Assembly: GCA_030549335.1 (NCBI GenBank)
Contig: JAUKPH010000022.1
Coordinates: 4,637,001 to 4,701,000 of the forward strand
DNA: 64,000 nt
From: Pontederia crassipes
Taxonomy: Eukaryota; Streptophyta; Magnoliopsida; Commelinales; Pontederiaceae
Reading direction: 5' to 3'
A model generated the notes under the pieces. The model worked only from the letters and a program-made list of their open reading frames with translations, did not search any database and was not told the origin of the DNA. A program made the position numbers and the translations under genes. Each line of letters begins with the position of its first letter. The first letter of the stretch is position 1. Positions 1-11,986 of the stretch are shown here, one piece after another.

Positions 1-942
1 TCATCCATCAACCTATCTAAATACTGCTTAGTAACCCAAGTAGAATTGCCACTCCTAACACTGCATCTTCTTGGATGTAATATATGTTTTTGAAGACTCT
101 TTATCTGAAATATTGTGGTTCCATGTAATAAAGAGGCATGAATCCTCCAAGGGCATCCATCTTTAGCACAAATAGTTGTAACTTTTCTTTTTTTCATTTT
201 TCTTGTAATAAAATTCATAACCCATTTTTCTACTATTTGCCCTTAGCGCTTCTCTAAAGCTTTTTTACATTTGTAAATATATCATACCCAACTTTAATGT
301 GAGATTTGCCATATCAGTTGCTTCATTGAAGATGGGGAATGACTGATCATTTTCTTCCAATTCATCTTTGTCCTCATCATCTACCACAAAAGCTTCCTCC
401 TTGTTCTCAGCTATACTAGGACTTTCATCTCCACTTTCGTCAAGATTATTAGAATTTTTATCTTCACTTTCTGTGTCTGAAGAATTTGGATTAACACATT
501 TATCAGGATTTATTGTAGATTCTCTAACACATATCCGGATCAGCTACCCTGAATAATTCATCATGTTGAGGTACACTATGTTCTTAATTTTTTGAAAATT
601 TCTCAATACAAGTTAAGAAAGTGTCACTTTGTAGTGGTAGAATATCAAAATCAGCCTCAACATATATTGGAATTATTTTCCTACTATCACCACAACTTGC
701 AAATAAGTTTAGTACATCATCGTCAGATTTAATTTAATCTAATTATTAGAGTTTGGTTTAGTGTGATACATGCAGACATTTGGCGGTAAATCAAGAGTTT
801 TTAACATGTTAAGAATCTCAAAATAGGACATCAAATATGGATCTACGGCATCAAACCGTGCCACTTTTCCACCTATGTAAGAACTTTTCGACTCGTGAAT
901 AAAATGTCTACCATAGTGCATCTCTAACGTATAATACTTCAT
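1..942 (-). pseudogene. Mutator-like (MuDR/MULE) transposase, N-terminal part, decayed
   Basis: The minus strand reads as the N-terminal half of a MULE transposase and runs off the left edge. The start at 942 opens MKYYTLEMHYGRHF, then YIGGKV. This is the usual family N-terminus: a hydrophobic start, a GG and an aspartate-rich turn. A stop lies near 739, and an indel there moves the continuation (DDDVLNLFASCGDSRK) into another frame. An acidic stretch (about 360-490) follows. The MULE DNA-binding domain comes next, with KDGCPWRIHASLL near 120-180 carrying the conserved Cys-Pro-Trp-Arg. Family role: binds the terminal repeats and catalyses cut-and-paste transposition with a DDE domain, which would lie beyond the edge. 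Several frame breaks mean no functional protein. Identification rests on motif recall, not a search. Confidence 0.72.
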
Positions 943-1700
943 GTGTAATCTGCAACTGCATTAAAATAGAACCCTAAAAAATCAAGGGGAGATCTAAGAA
1001 CAGAAATCCTAAAAAAGTGCAGAAACCCTAAAAAAGTGCATGTGCGCTTCCATTGCAGAAAAAATAGGAATGCACGTGTAGTGGGGGACCATAGCACACT
1101 AAACCATTTATGTATCGGGTGAAGTGGAATGAGGGGACCATAAAACAATGAAATAATGTACTCACAAGAGGCCAACAATCGTCGAAATGGGAACCATATG
1201 GGTTTAGAAACGTACATTGAGAAAGCAAAAACACTAAACACTCTGTGCCAAGAAAGGAGAGAATGGATAGAGGTCAGAAAAGTATCATTAGAGTCGCAGT
1301 CGGGGCGAAAGCTAGGTCAACACCTGAGTACAATCTTCTCGGAGGAAGCCACCGGCGTCGGAGGAGATGAACAACAGAGATATTGTCGGAGATGAATGCA
1401 GAGATATTGCCAGAGCCCCAACCCTAGGGTTCCATTCTTTCGGATCTATCTCCGACAAAAAAGGGGCTTTGGGTATGAAATAAGCAAAGGAAGACTACGA
1501 CTTTAAAGCGTCTAAGGAAGGGGTATAATGGTCTTTTAATAAATCCAAAAAATCAAAGTTAACCTAGAAGTTGATGGAATTGGACGGAATGACCAAATTA
1601 AAAAAATTACGATAGTTTAGGGAACTAAAAAATGAAGTTCGTAGTTTGGGGTTATATTAAAAAATTGTGATAGTTTAGGGGTGGTTTGAGAAAATAAACC
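943..1700 (-). mobile_element. MULE 5' leader and right terminal inverted repeat
   Basis: This is the non-coding end of the element that carries the transposase pseudogene. About 1500-1700 read on the minus strand starts GGTTTATTTTCTCAAACC, followed by 'CCTAAACTATC' phrases. That is the style of plant MULE terminal repeats, with paired 'aactatcgtaa' and 'aactatcacaa' motifs. The partner left repeat is outside the window. Open frames here (939-1395, both strands) look like chance frames in a leader. The exact outer end is a judgement (about 1700). Confidence 0.5.
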
Positions 1701-1759
1701 AAAAATATATTTAATGGATTCACTAATCTACCATGAATTTAACAGTGGTGATGGATCGA

Positions 1760-2120
1760 GGTTTGATAGTGCTACCCTTTAAAAGAGGTAGCACAAGCAT
1801 TAAACATTTTAAAAGAAAAAGAATGATTGTGCTACATACATCTTTTAAGGGATAGTACCGTCATACATCCACATGATGAATGATTGATCGAAAAAAATTT
1901 CAATTTATAGATTCCCTATCAATTATGATGCTACTTCTTAAAAAGGTAGCACAATTAGGAAACACATTTAAAAGGAAACAAAATTATTCTACTTCTTTTA
2001 AAGGATAGCACCATCATACGTCCATGTATCGACATTCGATTCGTGATGAACGATTCATTGAATCTATGCTGATGGATGGAAGTATGATGATACTACCCCT
2101 TAAAAGAGGTAGAAACAAAC
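1760..2120. repeat. ~160-bp tandem repeat, each unit an imperfect hairpin
   Basis: Units start at 1771, 1930 and 2091 (spacing 159 and 161), the third partial. Each begins gctacc(c)ttTAAAAg-aggtagc, an inverted pair, and contains a second outward-facing copy (tctTTTAAgggatag) about 70 bp on. Units 1 and 2 are diverged but align end to end. No coding capacity. It may be a tandemly amplified foldback element. Confidence 0.6.
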
Positions 2121-2141
2121 ATTGAACCTTTTTTTTAAAAG

Positions 2142-2388
2142 ACTAGAGATTCTAGTGGCTAATCTAATTATGAAATAATAGAATATTAATCATTAACACT
2201 TTAGGCATTGTCTAGATGAAGGCGTAAAGATAGATTAGGTTTAATTGACATGGGTGAGTTTAGAGCAAATGTAGAGATTCTAGGGGCTAGCCAAGTTATG
2301 AACTAATATACTGTTAACACCTTTAAGCTTTGTCTGGATGATGGAATTAGTAGGATGTGATAGGTTTAAGTGGAGTGGGTGTGTTTAA
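2142..2388. repeat. Two-copy tandem repeat, ~128 bp
   Basis: Copy 1 (from 2145) and copy 2 (from 2273) both run from agagattctag through a 'ttgtctagatga / ttgtctggatga' block to gggtgagttta / gggtgtgttta. They are about three-quarters alike by eye. No protein seen. Confidence 0.5.
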
Positions 2389-3348
2389 AAGGTCTCACAC
2401 CTTGTTTCGATACATTTTTAAAATTTAAATTCGATTATGGTGGTGATAATAGGCCCACCATATAATTAAAATTAAACTCATCAAATTGATGATTTTTTAA
2501 CAGCTAGAAATAATAATACCTATTTTACTCTTTATTTTTTTCTATCAAATTAAAAGTAGATAATTTTATTTAAGGATAATAAAAATATTTACCTAATTTA
2601 ACTTTCTAAATCATATATTTTAATTGTATAAAAAAGTGGATTAAACTATTCGAATCCATCCCATAAATTTATATAAATATCCACCATACTTAATCTCGTC
2701 AAATCTTACTCCACCATCTCAACCCATCTCTCCTACATTAAATTATCAAACAAAACATTTGTTAGAATTAAACACCATAAGAACGAATCATAATATATAC
2801 TACACTGAATTTATTTACTAGCCCTCAAAATGGAGTATGGTAATATTCCTTCAATGCTCCACACTTTTAACTATTTCTAAACATAATAATAATTATATTA
2901 TACAATGACATGTAACAATTTATTAACTTAACTTGCATTGATGATGTACATATATAATGGTACATTAGTATTACTAGAATTTAATACTCCATTACGATAT
3001 TATCATAATTATTATTAATGAATTTTCAGAAAAAAATAAATTGAATTGTTGTTATTAAAATCACGTGTGAATGTAGCAATTAAAATTGTTTTAGAAATGT
3101 TTATTTTATTGTAATTGTTTCATACATTATTTTAGTTTTTTGATCAATTTAATCCAAACCTAATATAGAAACAAAATATAACCTAAGTTTTGTTACAACA
3201 CTAGTCTACAGCCAAAAATATTATTTCCTATATAAGACGATCCAATATTCTTTCTATAGTTATTATGCAGTCAATTTGTCAATAAATTTATATCCAAAGT
3301 TTTCCATATCCTAGGTTTCAACTTGTCGTCCTAGGAATGGCAAATAAC
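2389..3348. other. AT-rich intergenic sequence
   Basis: Very AT-rich. 2640-2760 (gtggattaaac, ccaccatctcaaccc) looks like an inverted, diverged relative of 2340-2410 (ggtttaagtggagtggg), so 2140-2760 may be the relic of a foldback element. No gene or clear element boundary seen. Confidence 0.35.
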
Positions 3349-4613
3349 CACTACAAGAAAAGGCATTTTTTCGAGGACGGAAATCCATCATAATTTGCGA
3401 CGGATTTTCTAACGAATTATCTTCCGTCGAAACTTCCGAATGCTCAAACCGTAGGAAATATTTCTCACGGTCCGAGTCGTGAAAATTTCCCACGATTTAG
3501 ACCGTAGGAAAATTTTCCCACAACTTTCCCATGGTCTGAGCAGTTGAAAATTCCCACGGCTTGTGGGAAACGCTTCCCACGGCTTGGACCGTGCTTCGAC
3601 CTTAGGAAAGCTTCGTACGGTCTAAACTATCACAAAAATTAAATAAATTCCTATATTTCCCGTTATATATCCAGTCCTCTCCCCTCTCTCTTTCCACCTC
3701 ACGTCTCTCTCTCCCTCCTCTCTCTTTCTACCCTCTCCCCTCTCTCTCTTTCCATCACAGGACTCTCTCCACTCTATCCCTCCTCCTCTCTCTTCCTCGA
3801 CTTCGAAACACCTCCAGCGGCTCTGACGATCATCTCCGGTTCCCTCTCTTCCTCCCTCTCTCGACTCCGGCCTGCGGACGGTAGATTGGGCCGCCCGCGG
3901 CCCGATCCTGCCTGCGAGCAGCCGGCTCCCGCCTACAGGCGGCCGAATCCCGCCTGCAGGCGGCTGGATCCCGCCTGCGGGCGGCAGATCTGGCCGCCCA
4001 CGGCCGGATCCCCCCTATAGGCAGAGGATCTAGCTGCCTGCGGTCAGATCCTGCTTGCAGGAAGCGGATTGGGCTGCCGGCAGTCGGATCCCGCCTGCGG
4101 TCGGCTGATCGGGCCGCCCGAGGCCGGATCCCGCCAGCTGGTGGCAGATTTTTTTTATGTTTGAAATAACTTTTCCAATGGTTGGCACCGTCGGAAGATC
4201 ATGTATCCCGTGGGAAGTTCCCACGGTCCAAGCCGTGGGAAATTCCTACGGTCTGGGCCATGGGAAAAGCTTCTCACGGTCCAAGCCGTGGGAGCTTCCC
4301 ATGGTCTGGGCTGTGGGAAACATTTCTCATGGCCCAAATCGTGAAAGTTCCCACAGCTTGACCCGTGGGAAATATTTTCGACGGCTCGGGCCATGGGAAT
4401 CTTTCCACGATCTTAGACGTGAAAAGTTTTCCCACGGCTCGGGCCATGGGAACTTCCGACAGTTGCATTAGAGCCGTCAGAAAACGTTTGCGATGAGAAA
4501 TTTTTCGATGATTCTCTTTCGTCGGAATATCCGTCGCAAACTGAACTTTGCGACGGATTTTTCACAATTTCCGATAGCTTGGACCGTCGGAAAGAGCGAT
4601 TTTTCTTGTAGTG
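3349..4613. mobile_element. Non-autonomous CACTA (En/Spm-like) element, 1265 bp
   Basis: The left end reads CACTACAAGAAAAGG. The right end is TTTTTCTTGTAGTG, its inverse. Flanking 3-bp sites are aac (3346-3348) and atc (4614-4616), one mismatch. Both subterminal regions are packed with short inverted motifs built on TTCCCACGG / CCGTGGGAA, the expected layout for binding sites of the element's TNPA-type protein. The centre (3660-4140) is CT-rich and then a GC-rich degenerate repeat (ggccgcc, gcctgcggg, cggatcc). No transposase is encoded. The open frames at 4030-4470 are readings of the subterminal motif array. Confidence 0.85.
3860..4140. repeat. GC-rich degenerate minisatellite inside the CACTA element
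   Basis: Units of about 25 bp vary around gcggc(c)ggatcccgcctgc. The same vocabulary (ggatccggccgccc) recurs inside the CACTA elements at 17340-18060 and 30480-30790. Confidence 0.6.
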
Positions 4614-5521
4614 ATCATTGCACATTTTTCTTTAAAACTTAAAATTTTTATTTTTGCCGACGTCGACTTATGTGTCGATCACTCTATGAAGCGGGTCCGA
4701 TGTCGTAGCTGCCGATATTAGGGTTTAAAGGAGAAATCTGACTTTTCTTCTCCTTTTTCTAACCCCAACATTTGGTGATCTATCAAACCCTTTAGATTTT
4801 GAACTCTTGTGGTTGAGAGGGCACAATTTCCTAATTGTCTTTTCTTTATAATCACATTAGCTATTTTCTTTTCCTTTCCTTTTCTTCATCTTCTCATGCC
4901 CTCATCTTCCATCATTATTGTGACTTCTTCATTACTTAGGCTCGGCCAGAGAACCTTGGAGGAGGCTTAGCAGGTACTGAGGATGTGAGGAACATAGGAG
5001 GAAGGAGAAGGAATGGCTAGAAATTGAACCTTGGAGGACAACGACCAAAAAGTGACTAAAAGATGTAATTTTGGAATTAAATCACATGTGCTATTTTCAA
5101 AGGGCTTTGCATGTTTCTAAAGACTGTTGTAGACATAGGATCATGCTAGAGATAAGATGCTATTGCCTTGGATTATTTCTTGATATGCATGTCTCTTAGT
5201 GCCTTGAATGAAGTTTGAAATTATTGATGTTTATGCTGCAATTTCCATTTAAATTGCTACTGTCTATGACCCATAGATGATAGTATGTTTCATGAAATTT
5301 TATGTATGATTAAATCTTAAATCTCAGATTATTAGTTCAGCTTGTGATGATATTTAAATGACTTCAACGAAATGAACTTATGGCATGATTTCAACCTACT
5401 ATGAGGTATGCATGAAGTGGATGAGATTAGGACTTTATATGTGCTTAATGGAACCTCTAAAATGTTGACTTAGTTACTTGAAAAATTATGTATGAATTGA
5501 TCTTTTAAGGAATCTATGGAC

Positions 5522-5526
5522 TAAAT
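5522..5526. other. Target site duplication TAAAT (left) of copia solo LTR
   Basis: TAAAT directly precedes TGTTGGA and is repeated at 6705-6709 directly after ...ATCCAACA. Confidence 0.85.
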
Positions 5527-6704
5527 TGTTGGAGCAAAAGTATTAATGACATATAAAATTATATTTTGATGATACAAACCTCGAAAGATTAAAGTTAAAT
5601 GTTGAAAAGTTTAAAAAAAGGGACAACTTTATGTACTACATTAAATAATTAACTGTGCTTATTAGATTCTAGATGAATGAATATCAAAGTGGTGGAGAAT
5701 CATGTTAGCTATCCATAGAATCCAAGATTATATATTTTGGATAACTATGCAAAAAGTTGTACTCAAAATTGTGCAGGTTGGTCAATCTATCAGTCGAAGC
5801 AAAGAAGGTCAGTCGAGACAATACCGGTCGACCGATCAATACTGAGTCTGCCTCGGTCGATGTTGAGATGATACCGGTGATGTTGAGATGAAACCGGTCG
5901 ATGCACTGGTCGATGGACCGGTCGATCGATCAAGCGTAGAAGCTAAAGAAATCGCGCAACGATCAAATAGACCAATCGACCGGTCCATATGTGTGGTCGA
6001 TCGGCCTCCGAGTCAAATGAACAGTAACGACTATATTTGAAGGAGAAAGTTGTGGAACAAATTCTGGATGAATTTTCTACATACTGAAGCCTATAAAAGG
6101 AGTGCCAAAGACAAAAGTAAAGGCATCCGTCCAAGCATTGAAGAAAAACTTCAAGTTATCAAAAGAAGACCTTTTCCTTGAAGTTATCATTTTAAGTTTT
6201 CTTTTCTTTCTCTCTTCTTTTCTTGTGAGCATTCTATTGTAAAAGAGAGAAATCATTTTCAGAAAGATCGTGAGAGCTCCTGTGTGAAAGAGGTTTCAAA
6301 TCTTACATCTTGAGCGAGAGAAAAAATTAGCTTCTTAGGAGGAGAGGTTGCCTTACCTCTCGAAGTGGAGAAAAGATGGTTGAGTAAATGGCTTTTCTTC
6401 CTTGCCCCATTTGGAACAAAGGAAGAAATTCTAGTGGAATCTCCGACTGTCTTGAGGTTGAAAAGTCGGAGCAGAGACGTATGCCAAGATGTGGACAAAC
6501 TTCGGCAACAACCACTTGTGTTATCGTGTTTGATTTCTCTCTCCCTCTCATATTGTGCTTGTAATATGATCTGAATTGCATTCATTTAAAAGGTTTAAAG
6601 AATCAATTTTAAGCTTCCGCGACATGTTTTATTAAATCGATAGATTTCGCTTTTAAACACCAATTCACCACTCCCCCCCTCTTGGTGCCTTTTGGGATCC
6701 AACA
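5527..6704 (+). mobile_element. Ty1-copia-type solo LTR, 1178 bp
   Basis: The LTR starts TGTTGGAGCAAAAG and ends TTTTGGGATCCAACA, so the TGTTGGA...TCCAACA ends are inverted. It is flanked by perfect 5-bp duplications TAAAT (5522-5526, 6705-6709). A TATA box (ctataaaagg, 6091-6100) lies in the middle, as expected for U3/R. The 3' part has the characteristic pyrimidine run 'ctccccccctcttggtgcc'. The U3 region 5770-6000 is full of ccggtcgatc-type motifs. With LTR structure, target duplication and no internal region, the simplest reading is a solo LTR left by recombination between the two LTRs. Minor open frames inside are not genes. Confidence 0.9.
5820..5990. repeat. Palindromic CCGGTCGA motif cluster in copia LTR U3
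   Basis: About six copies of (a)ccggtcgaNNgatc, including a perfect 10-bp palindrome CGGTCGACCG at 5825-5834 and the inverse form tcgaccggtcc near 5972-5982. Confidence 0.7.
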
Positions 6705-7494
6705 TAAATGCTATTTGTATGAACATGAATGGACTCTATGTTTTCATGCACAATTATTAGTGTGAACTAAGAATACTCTTATATGATTTTGGGACAATGA
6801 CTAATGGTTGGCTTTAATTATTCATGCTTAGGGATGCTTGTTATATGAAACTAATTGAAAACTTAAGAACACCTTAATGACCTATGGCTTTATCAAGAGA
6901 AATCATCGGTCGAACCCCTTGATCGGGCATCCACTCCCTCTCTGCAGAAGAAAGTGGATATCAGATAGGACGACCATTCTTCTGACCAAACATATGCACT
7001 GATATATCGAGATTAAATGTATGTTTGAATGATCGACTAGACTACTAAACTAGTCGACCAATAATAATGAACTAAAATATGAATTATGTGACTTGGATAA
7101 ATCAGATCACTGATAAAAATTTTGAACATCCGAAACTCTCGACCGAGAGTTTGCATTTTTTAACCAAGGAAGATTAAATGTTTGTCCGACCTATCGGGTG
7201 CTCGAATCGCACCCGAGCTTCGAATGATTGAATGATTTAGATTGGGCATCTGCTCAACCTTGTGAAGACCGATCTCTCTTACAATCGAGCAACCACTCTA
7301 CCTAACGGGTGTTCAAAAATTGGACAATGACTTAAAATGATTTAAAATAATAATTGTCATTATTTGTTCTGTCCACATGATTGTCTTTACAGCCCATATG
7401 ATTTCAAATGTTAACATGGAGTTTGACTTTTGCTCGATTGATATTTTATGATCAAAAGAGAGGTTGATAGGTTAAGAAAGGTAAAATAGGAAAT

Positions 7495-7690
7495 GGACGG
7501 TTGCGATTGTCTACCTAGTTGGAAAGTTGACAGCCTTGTGTGAGGCATTTTCCTTTTCGAGAAGTTGACAACTTTGTGTGAGACATTTCTCCTATCGATT
7601 GGAGTTAGCAGCCTTTGTGTGAGACACTATTCCTACCATCGAGGATGTGATAACCTTGTGTGAGGCCATCCTTTCCCCCATATGAGGCAT
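7495..7690. repeat. Degenerate ~52-bp minisatellite in LTR
   Basis: Four to five units on the pattern gttgacagccttgtgtgagg-cattttcc, with the phrase 'tgtgtgag(g/a)ca' near 7540, 7577, 7617 and 7657. Comparable but unrelated arrays lie in other LTRs of the window. Confidence 0.6.
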
Positions 7691-8238
7691 TTTTATTGAT
7701 GGTGTAGGTAGTTAGAAATCATTGTGTTTGCATGTTATTCCCTAAAAATGAGAGAGGTCTTCCAATTACATGAGCAAATGAAATGAATGGCTAAAGATGA
7801 TACAAGGATGATGTCATTTATGAAATGAAATGAGATGAAATGAAATGAAAGTGAACAATGATGAAAAAAATCCCTTTTCAAGTAAAAGATGAATCTTCTT
7901 TTTAACCATAGACATTGATGACTCTTTTCCAATGATCAATTGTTAAATGTGTCATTGTTCCTTATGTGATTGATCCCCACGACTAACAACATTATCTATA
8001 ACTTTTATATTAATCTTTTGAACCAAATATCATGATAGAATATTCAAATATTAAGTATAAGTTTAGCACATAAAATATCAACTTAAAGTTTAATTTTTTG
8101 ATATTTACTTATTTAAACATAACTTTTATGTAGTTGTCCAAATGCAGTGATTCTTGATTCTCTACAAAGATAAGAGAGTTATTTATAACTTTTATATTCA
8201 CCTTTTAATGTATATCTCGTGAGAACTAGACAAATATT

Positions 8239-9060
8239 AATCGAGGCCATGGACATGGACATGGTCAAGTAGGTGGTTGCAGCATGATAGAGCTAGAGAC
8301 GATGCAGAAGGAACTTGACTTGGCTTAATGAGTCAAGTTATAAAGTAGCAATAGCTCCCTCCACGGACTTCTGCCTCCACCACCACTTGGACCTATGACA
8401 CGGAAGGACATTATTTAGGTCTTCCTGAAGTTGCAGCCACCCAAGTTTGATGGGGTAGAAGGATTCGACAAGGCAAAGTGATGGATTAGCTCCATGAAGC
8501 ACACTTTCATACTTCTGTAGTGCTCTGAGAATGAAATCATCCTTTATGCTTCTCACATGTCGATCGAGTCAACCATGGACTGGTGAGAGATTATACAAGC
8601 CACCAAGTTCATGGCAAAAAATGTTGTATCATGTGCCAACTTCAAGGAGGTGTTCTAGGACCGCTACACTCCATCATACAAGACGAAGTAGTTCCAAAAT
8701 ATACAACAAGGCAACATGTCCTTGGCTAAGTATTGCAGCTGCAGTGTTACAACACGGAGTACTTGGATGAGATGGACCGAGCAAAGTAATTCATTGTTAG
8801 TTTGCATCTTACCTTTTGAGAGAACTCGGGGACCATAAAAGACTTGGATGGGGTTGTTTGATTGGCAAACATGATAAAAAAAGGAGATCTGAAAGTGTCG
8901 TCAAGAATAGAAGGCAAAAGATTTGGCATGGTTAGATGAGACGACCAAGTCGAGATGGAAGGACCATCGTTTATCCAGAAAGGATGCTCTCTGCGACCAT
9001 CGCCCTCACCCATACCAACACCACGTGGCTCCACATCAGCCTCAACAAGCTCTTTTGTAG
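8239..9060 (+). pseudogene. Ty3 chromovirus gag relic
   Basis: Read in plus frames with many stops, this is a chromovirus gag capsid region. It has a Gly-His repeat (HGHGHGQVGG, near 8246), LQPPKFDGVEGFDKAK (near 8435), SENEIILYASHM, then ATKFMAKNVVS and FKEVF-DRYTPSYKTK, and NIQQGNMSLAKY near 8705. These match the order of the Retrotrans_gag family (PF03732), where the particle protein packages the RNA. At least eight in-frame stops and one frame change show it is dead. The minus-strand frame at 8747-9085 is a shadow. It abuts a minus-orientation LTR at about 9067, so it is not the gag of that element. Confidence 0.72.
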
Positions 9061-9066
9061 CCAAAT

Positions 9067-11986
9067 TGTAATTCAAAGCTATCACAACCCCTATTTAAAC
9101 CGTTTAATTCAGAGTTCCCGACTCATTAGTAAAAAATTGCTGAAATATATATGTATTTTTATATCACACGAGAATAAAAATATCATTAAACAAACTACTA
9201 ATTTAGGATCATCATTTAGAGCAAACTAACTCTTCCTTGAATTTTACATTTGACAAAATAACTTTATTTTTTTTATAAAAAATATAAAATTTGACATAAA
9301 TAAAAAAGCATGACCAATTCTCTCGACATGCTAATAAAAGGTTACGAGAAACACAGATCCCCTCAATACCTTAAGATTAAAAGAGACAAACCCTGCTAAT
9401 ATCATCAAGCCATGCGATCCAAAGATTTGAAAATGCTAGAAACAATAGAGTGAGTCAAATAGCTTTGTAAGATGATAACTCAAAATATGTGTGTTACCAC
9501 CTAATCGGAAAGACTTGAAGAAGCATGCAATAATCATAATATTAATAACAAGCATTTTCATATATTTGAAAGTTACATATATCCTAACGCCTAACTTCCC
9601 TTTAGATGCCACAAGAGGTGAAATCATAAAACCAATCATTTAAATTCAAATTCAAATCTCCAACGAAAAACCAATGTTAAAAAATAAACTCTCTAAAATT
9701 TTTTAAAAATTTTGGTGTAATGTATGCGTAAACTCACCCATACGTCATATATAACATTTCATATATTCCATCACAGGTAATTTAATTTGTGAAACTTCAA
9801 CCATTGTAGGCAATTATAAGCATATTTTTCAAATTCATAATAGAAGTAAAGAATGGGACTCAAGTCCAAAATAGTAAGTCACAAGCTCAACTCTCCAACC
9901 AAAACTATGAGCTAGATGCTTGTAAATCATATAACACGAACGTCCATCGCTTTACACTATAAATTCAACAACTCCAAAACCATTCAAAACATTCTTCCAA
10001 TTAACAATTTGTATAGGAGACAAATGAAATACAAAGGAAACCAAAACAATGATTATGCTTCTCACACATATTCATTCCCTAACCCATTTACATTTCTTAT
10101 TTCATAGTAGGCAAACACACATGCTTGCATTCATTAACTGTAAAAATTAAACACAAGGGGTAATATGCTCAAGAGTCAATGTAAATCCATAGATCTTAAA
10201 AACTAAGAAATCAAACTTTTTGCATGTATCAATAAAACTCAAATAGAAACAATACATATGTATGTCATGAATGCACTAAAGTTTGCTTTTATGTTCTACC
10301 GCGTCTTACAAGATCTCATTAATGAGGTCATGCACACGTACTCACTCCTCTAGCCCTATTTCATACCAAGAGTTGAAATTCTACTATCCCCTCCGGGCCC
10401 TATTTCATGCCTAGAGTTAAAATACTACTATCTCCCCTCCAAGCCCTATTTCATGCCAAGGGATATATATTTCTATCAAGTCACCTATCGGCCAATAATC
10501 TCTCTCCTTTGGCCTTATTTCATGCCAAGAGCATTAACCTTCTGAGGCCCTATTTCATGCCAAGGTTCACCACCCCCAAATGGTCATCTTGGTGTTGATC
10601 AAACATCCGAGGTAAGATATGCAAAAATCATTTTTGACGTGCAATGCATCAATGTAATATAACACATATTTAACTTGATCATAACACAAAATATTTCAAA
10701 TACTTCAATAAGCTCATTCATAAAACCAACGTCATAACTTCATATAATATAGCATTCATCATTCTAATAAAGCAACTTATCGAAAACTGATCTAAATGCA
10801 TATGGAGACATTCATACATTCGAAGGTATTATGCATATCAAGTCAAATAAAACTCATTCCACATTGACATGGAAAGAAACATGTAGTTGCTTGCAGGCCA
10901 TCGTCACTATTTTTATGGATAAACTCACTCATCTAAAATTATGTGAACTACCTCCCATCTGAATCTGATCAAAAGAGCTAAGTACCAACAAGGGAAAGAA
11001 ATCGCCACTAGAAGCACCTTACTCAAACCCCACCCCACCCCAAATGGACAACAAGCTATCATATCCAATTAACCATATAACAATTCAAATTATACACTAT
11101 AACTAATTCTTATCAATTTATAAAATTAAATATTATGAATAGTTTCAACCACCTAACATCCTCACCATAACACATGTAGCCACCATTCTCAGAAATCGAT
11201 ATCGCACCCGCTGAAATGTCGAACAACCATCGATCACTTTTTCATCAATAATACATAAAATTACTTAAAAATAGTTGACATAATTGAAATTAAATTTAAT
11301 GTGCATTTTGATTTGCTTACCAAACACAATCTGGGGATGAGTCGTTGGAAATGTCATCGTAGTACAATCGAGATCCAAAACCGATGAACCGAAAAGAAAT
11401 TAGCAATTAATTTTTATTCGGACAACAATATAATCCATTTCTCCCTCATGTGTGCACCTACTAGCGCATTGTGATGAGCTCGGCCGGAATCCCCGTCGGA
11501 CTCGTCGAAAAACCCCTCTGGGCCTCTTTCTCGATTAGGACCAAAACCTTATCACTCGCCAAACCATGACCAACGTACTTGTAGAAGAATCGTCACGATT
11601 CGGTGGCTAGCGGTGAACTCCCCTTTTCTGTGTTCGGCGCTTCGTTCATCGTCCATAGTGGATGATTCCTTGCCTAACACATCTCATCATCGGCCTCATC
11701 ATCCTCTTTCCAATGGTACCTTCCGATCAAAAATCCATGGTCGGACATTGGCGAACGAGCGGCGAAAGTAGTACCAGCCGATGCCTTTTTTTGTCACTCT
11801 TTGCGGCTCTGTGGATGATAAAATAGAGGATAGTGAGACAACAAATCTTCTCTCTCCTCTTTTTGATCCACCGTGGCATTATTTTTTTTATTTTTTTAGT
11901 TGTTGCCTGCAAAGACCAAAAGACCCTCTTGTTTTAAAGTTTTTTGCCTTTTTTTCTTAAAAAACGTACATGATGTTATAATTACA
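9067..11986 (-). mobile_element. 3' LTR of a Ty3 chromovirus, minus orientation, ~2.9 kb
   Basis: On the minus strand pol ends at 12036, and 50 bp later an LTR begins TGTAATTATAACATC (plus position 11986). The 5' part (11460-11760) is the usual GC-richer leader. A TATA-poor AT-rich body with tandem 'tttcatgcc' units follows. The LTR ends near 9067 (plus TGTAATTC). The 3' end is less certain than the 5' end. A related but diverged LTR lies at about 54030-56900: 9210-9620 aligns by eye with 54190-54620 in the same orientation. Open frames here are not genes. Confidence 0.6.
10340..10580. repeat. LTR-internal minisatellite (tttcatgccaag units)
   Basis: Five units of roughly 40-65 bp each contain 'ccctatttcatgccaaga' or a one-letter variant (about 10358, 10398, 10446, 10508, 10547). 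Confidence 0.65.

Larger units (their letters stand above)
4614..8238 (+). mobile_element. LTR-like block of a Ty3 (chromovirus-type) element, plus orientation, interrupted
   Basis: The sequence reads as the body of a long Tekay/Del-style LTR. It has a T-rich leader (4740-4930), long AT-rich stretches, tandem 'tgtgtgaggcattt' units (7495-7690) and phrases such as 'gatcgggcatccactccctc' (6919-6938). I could not place clean TG...CA ends: the left end is obscured by the CACTA element and the right end abuts the gag relic. A Ty1-copia solo LTR (5527-6704) sits inside. No protein-coding region seen. Confidence 0.4.
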
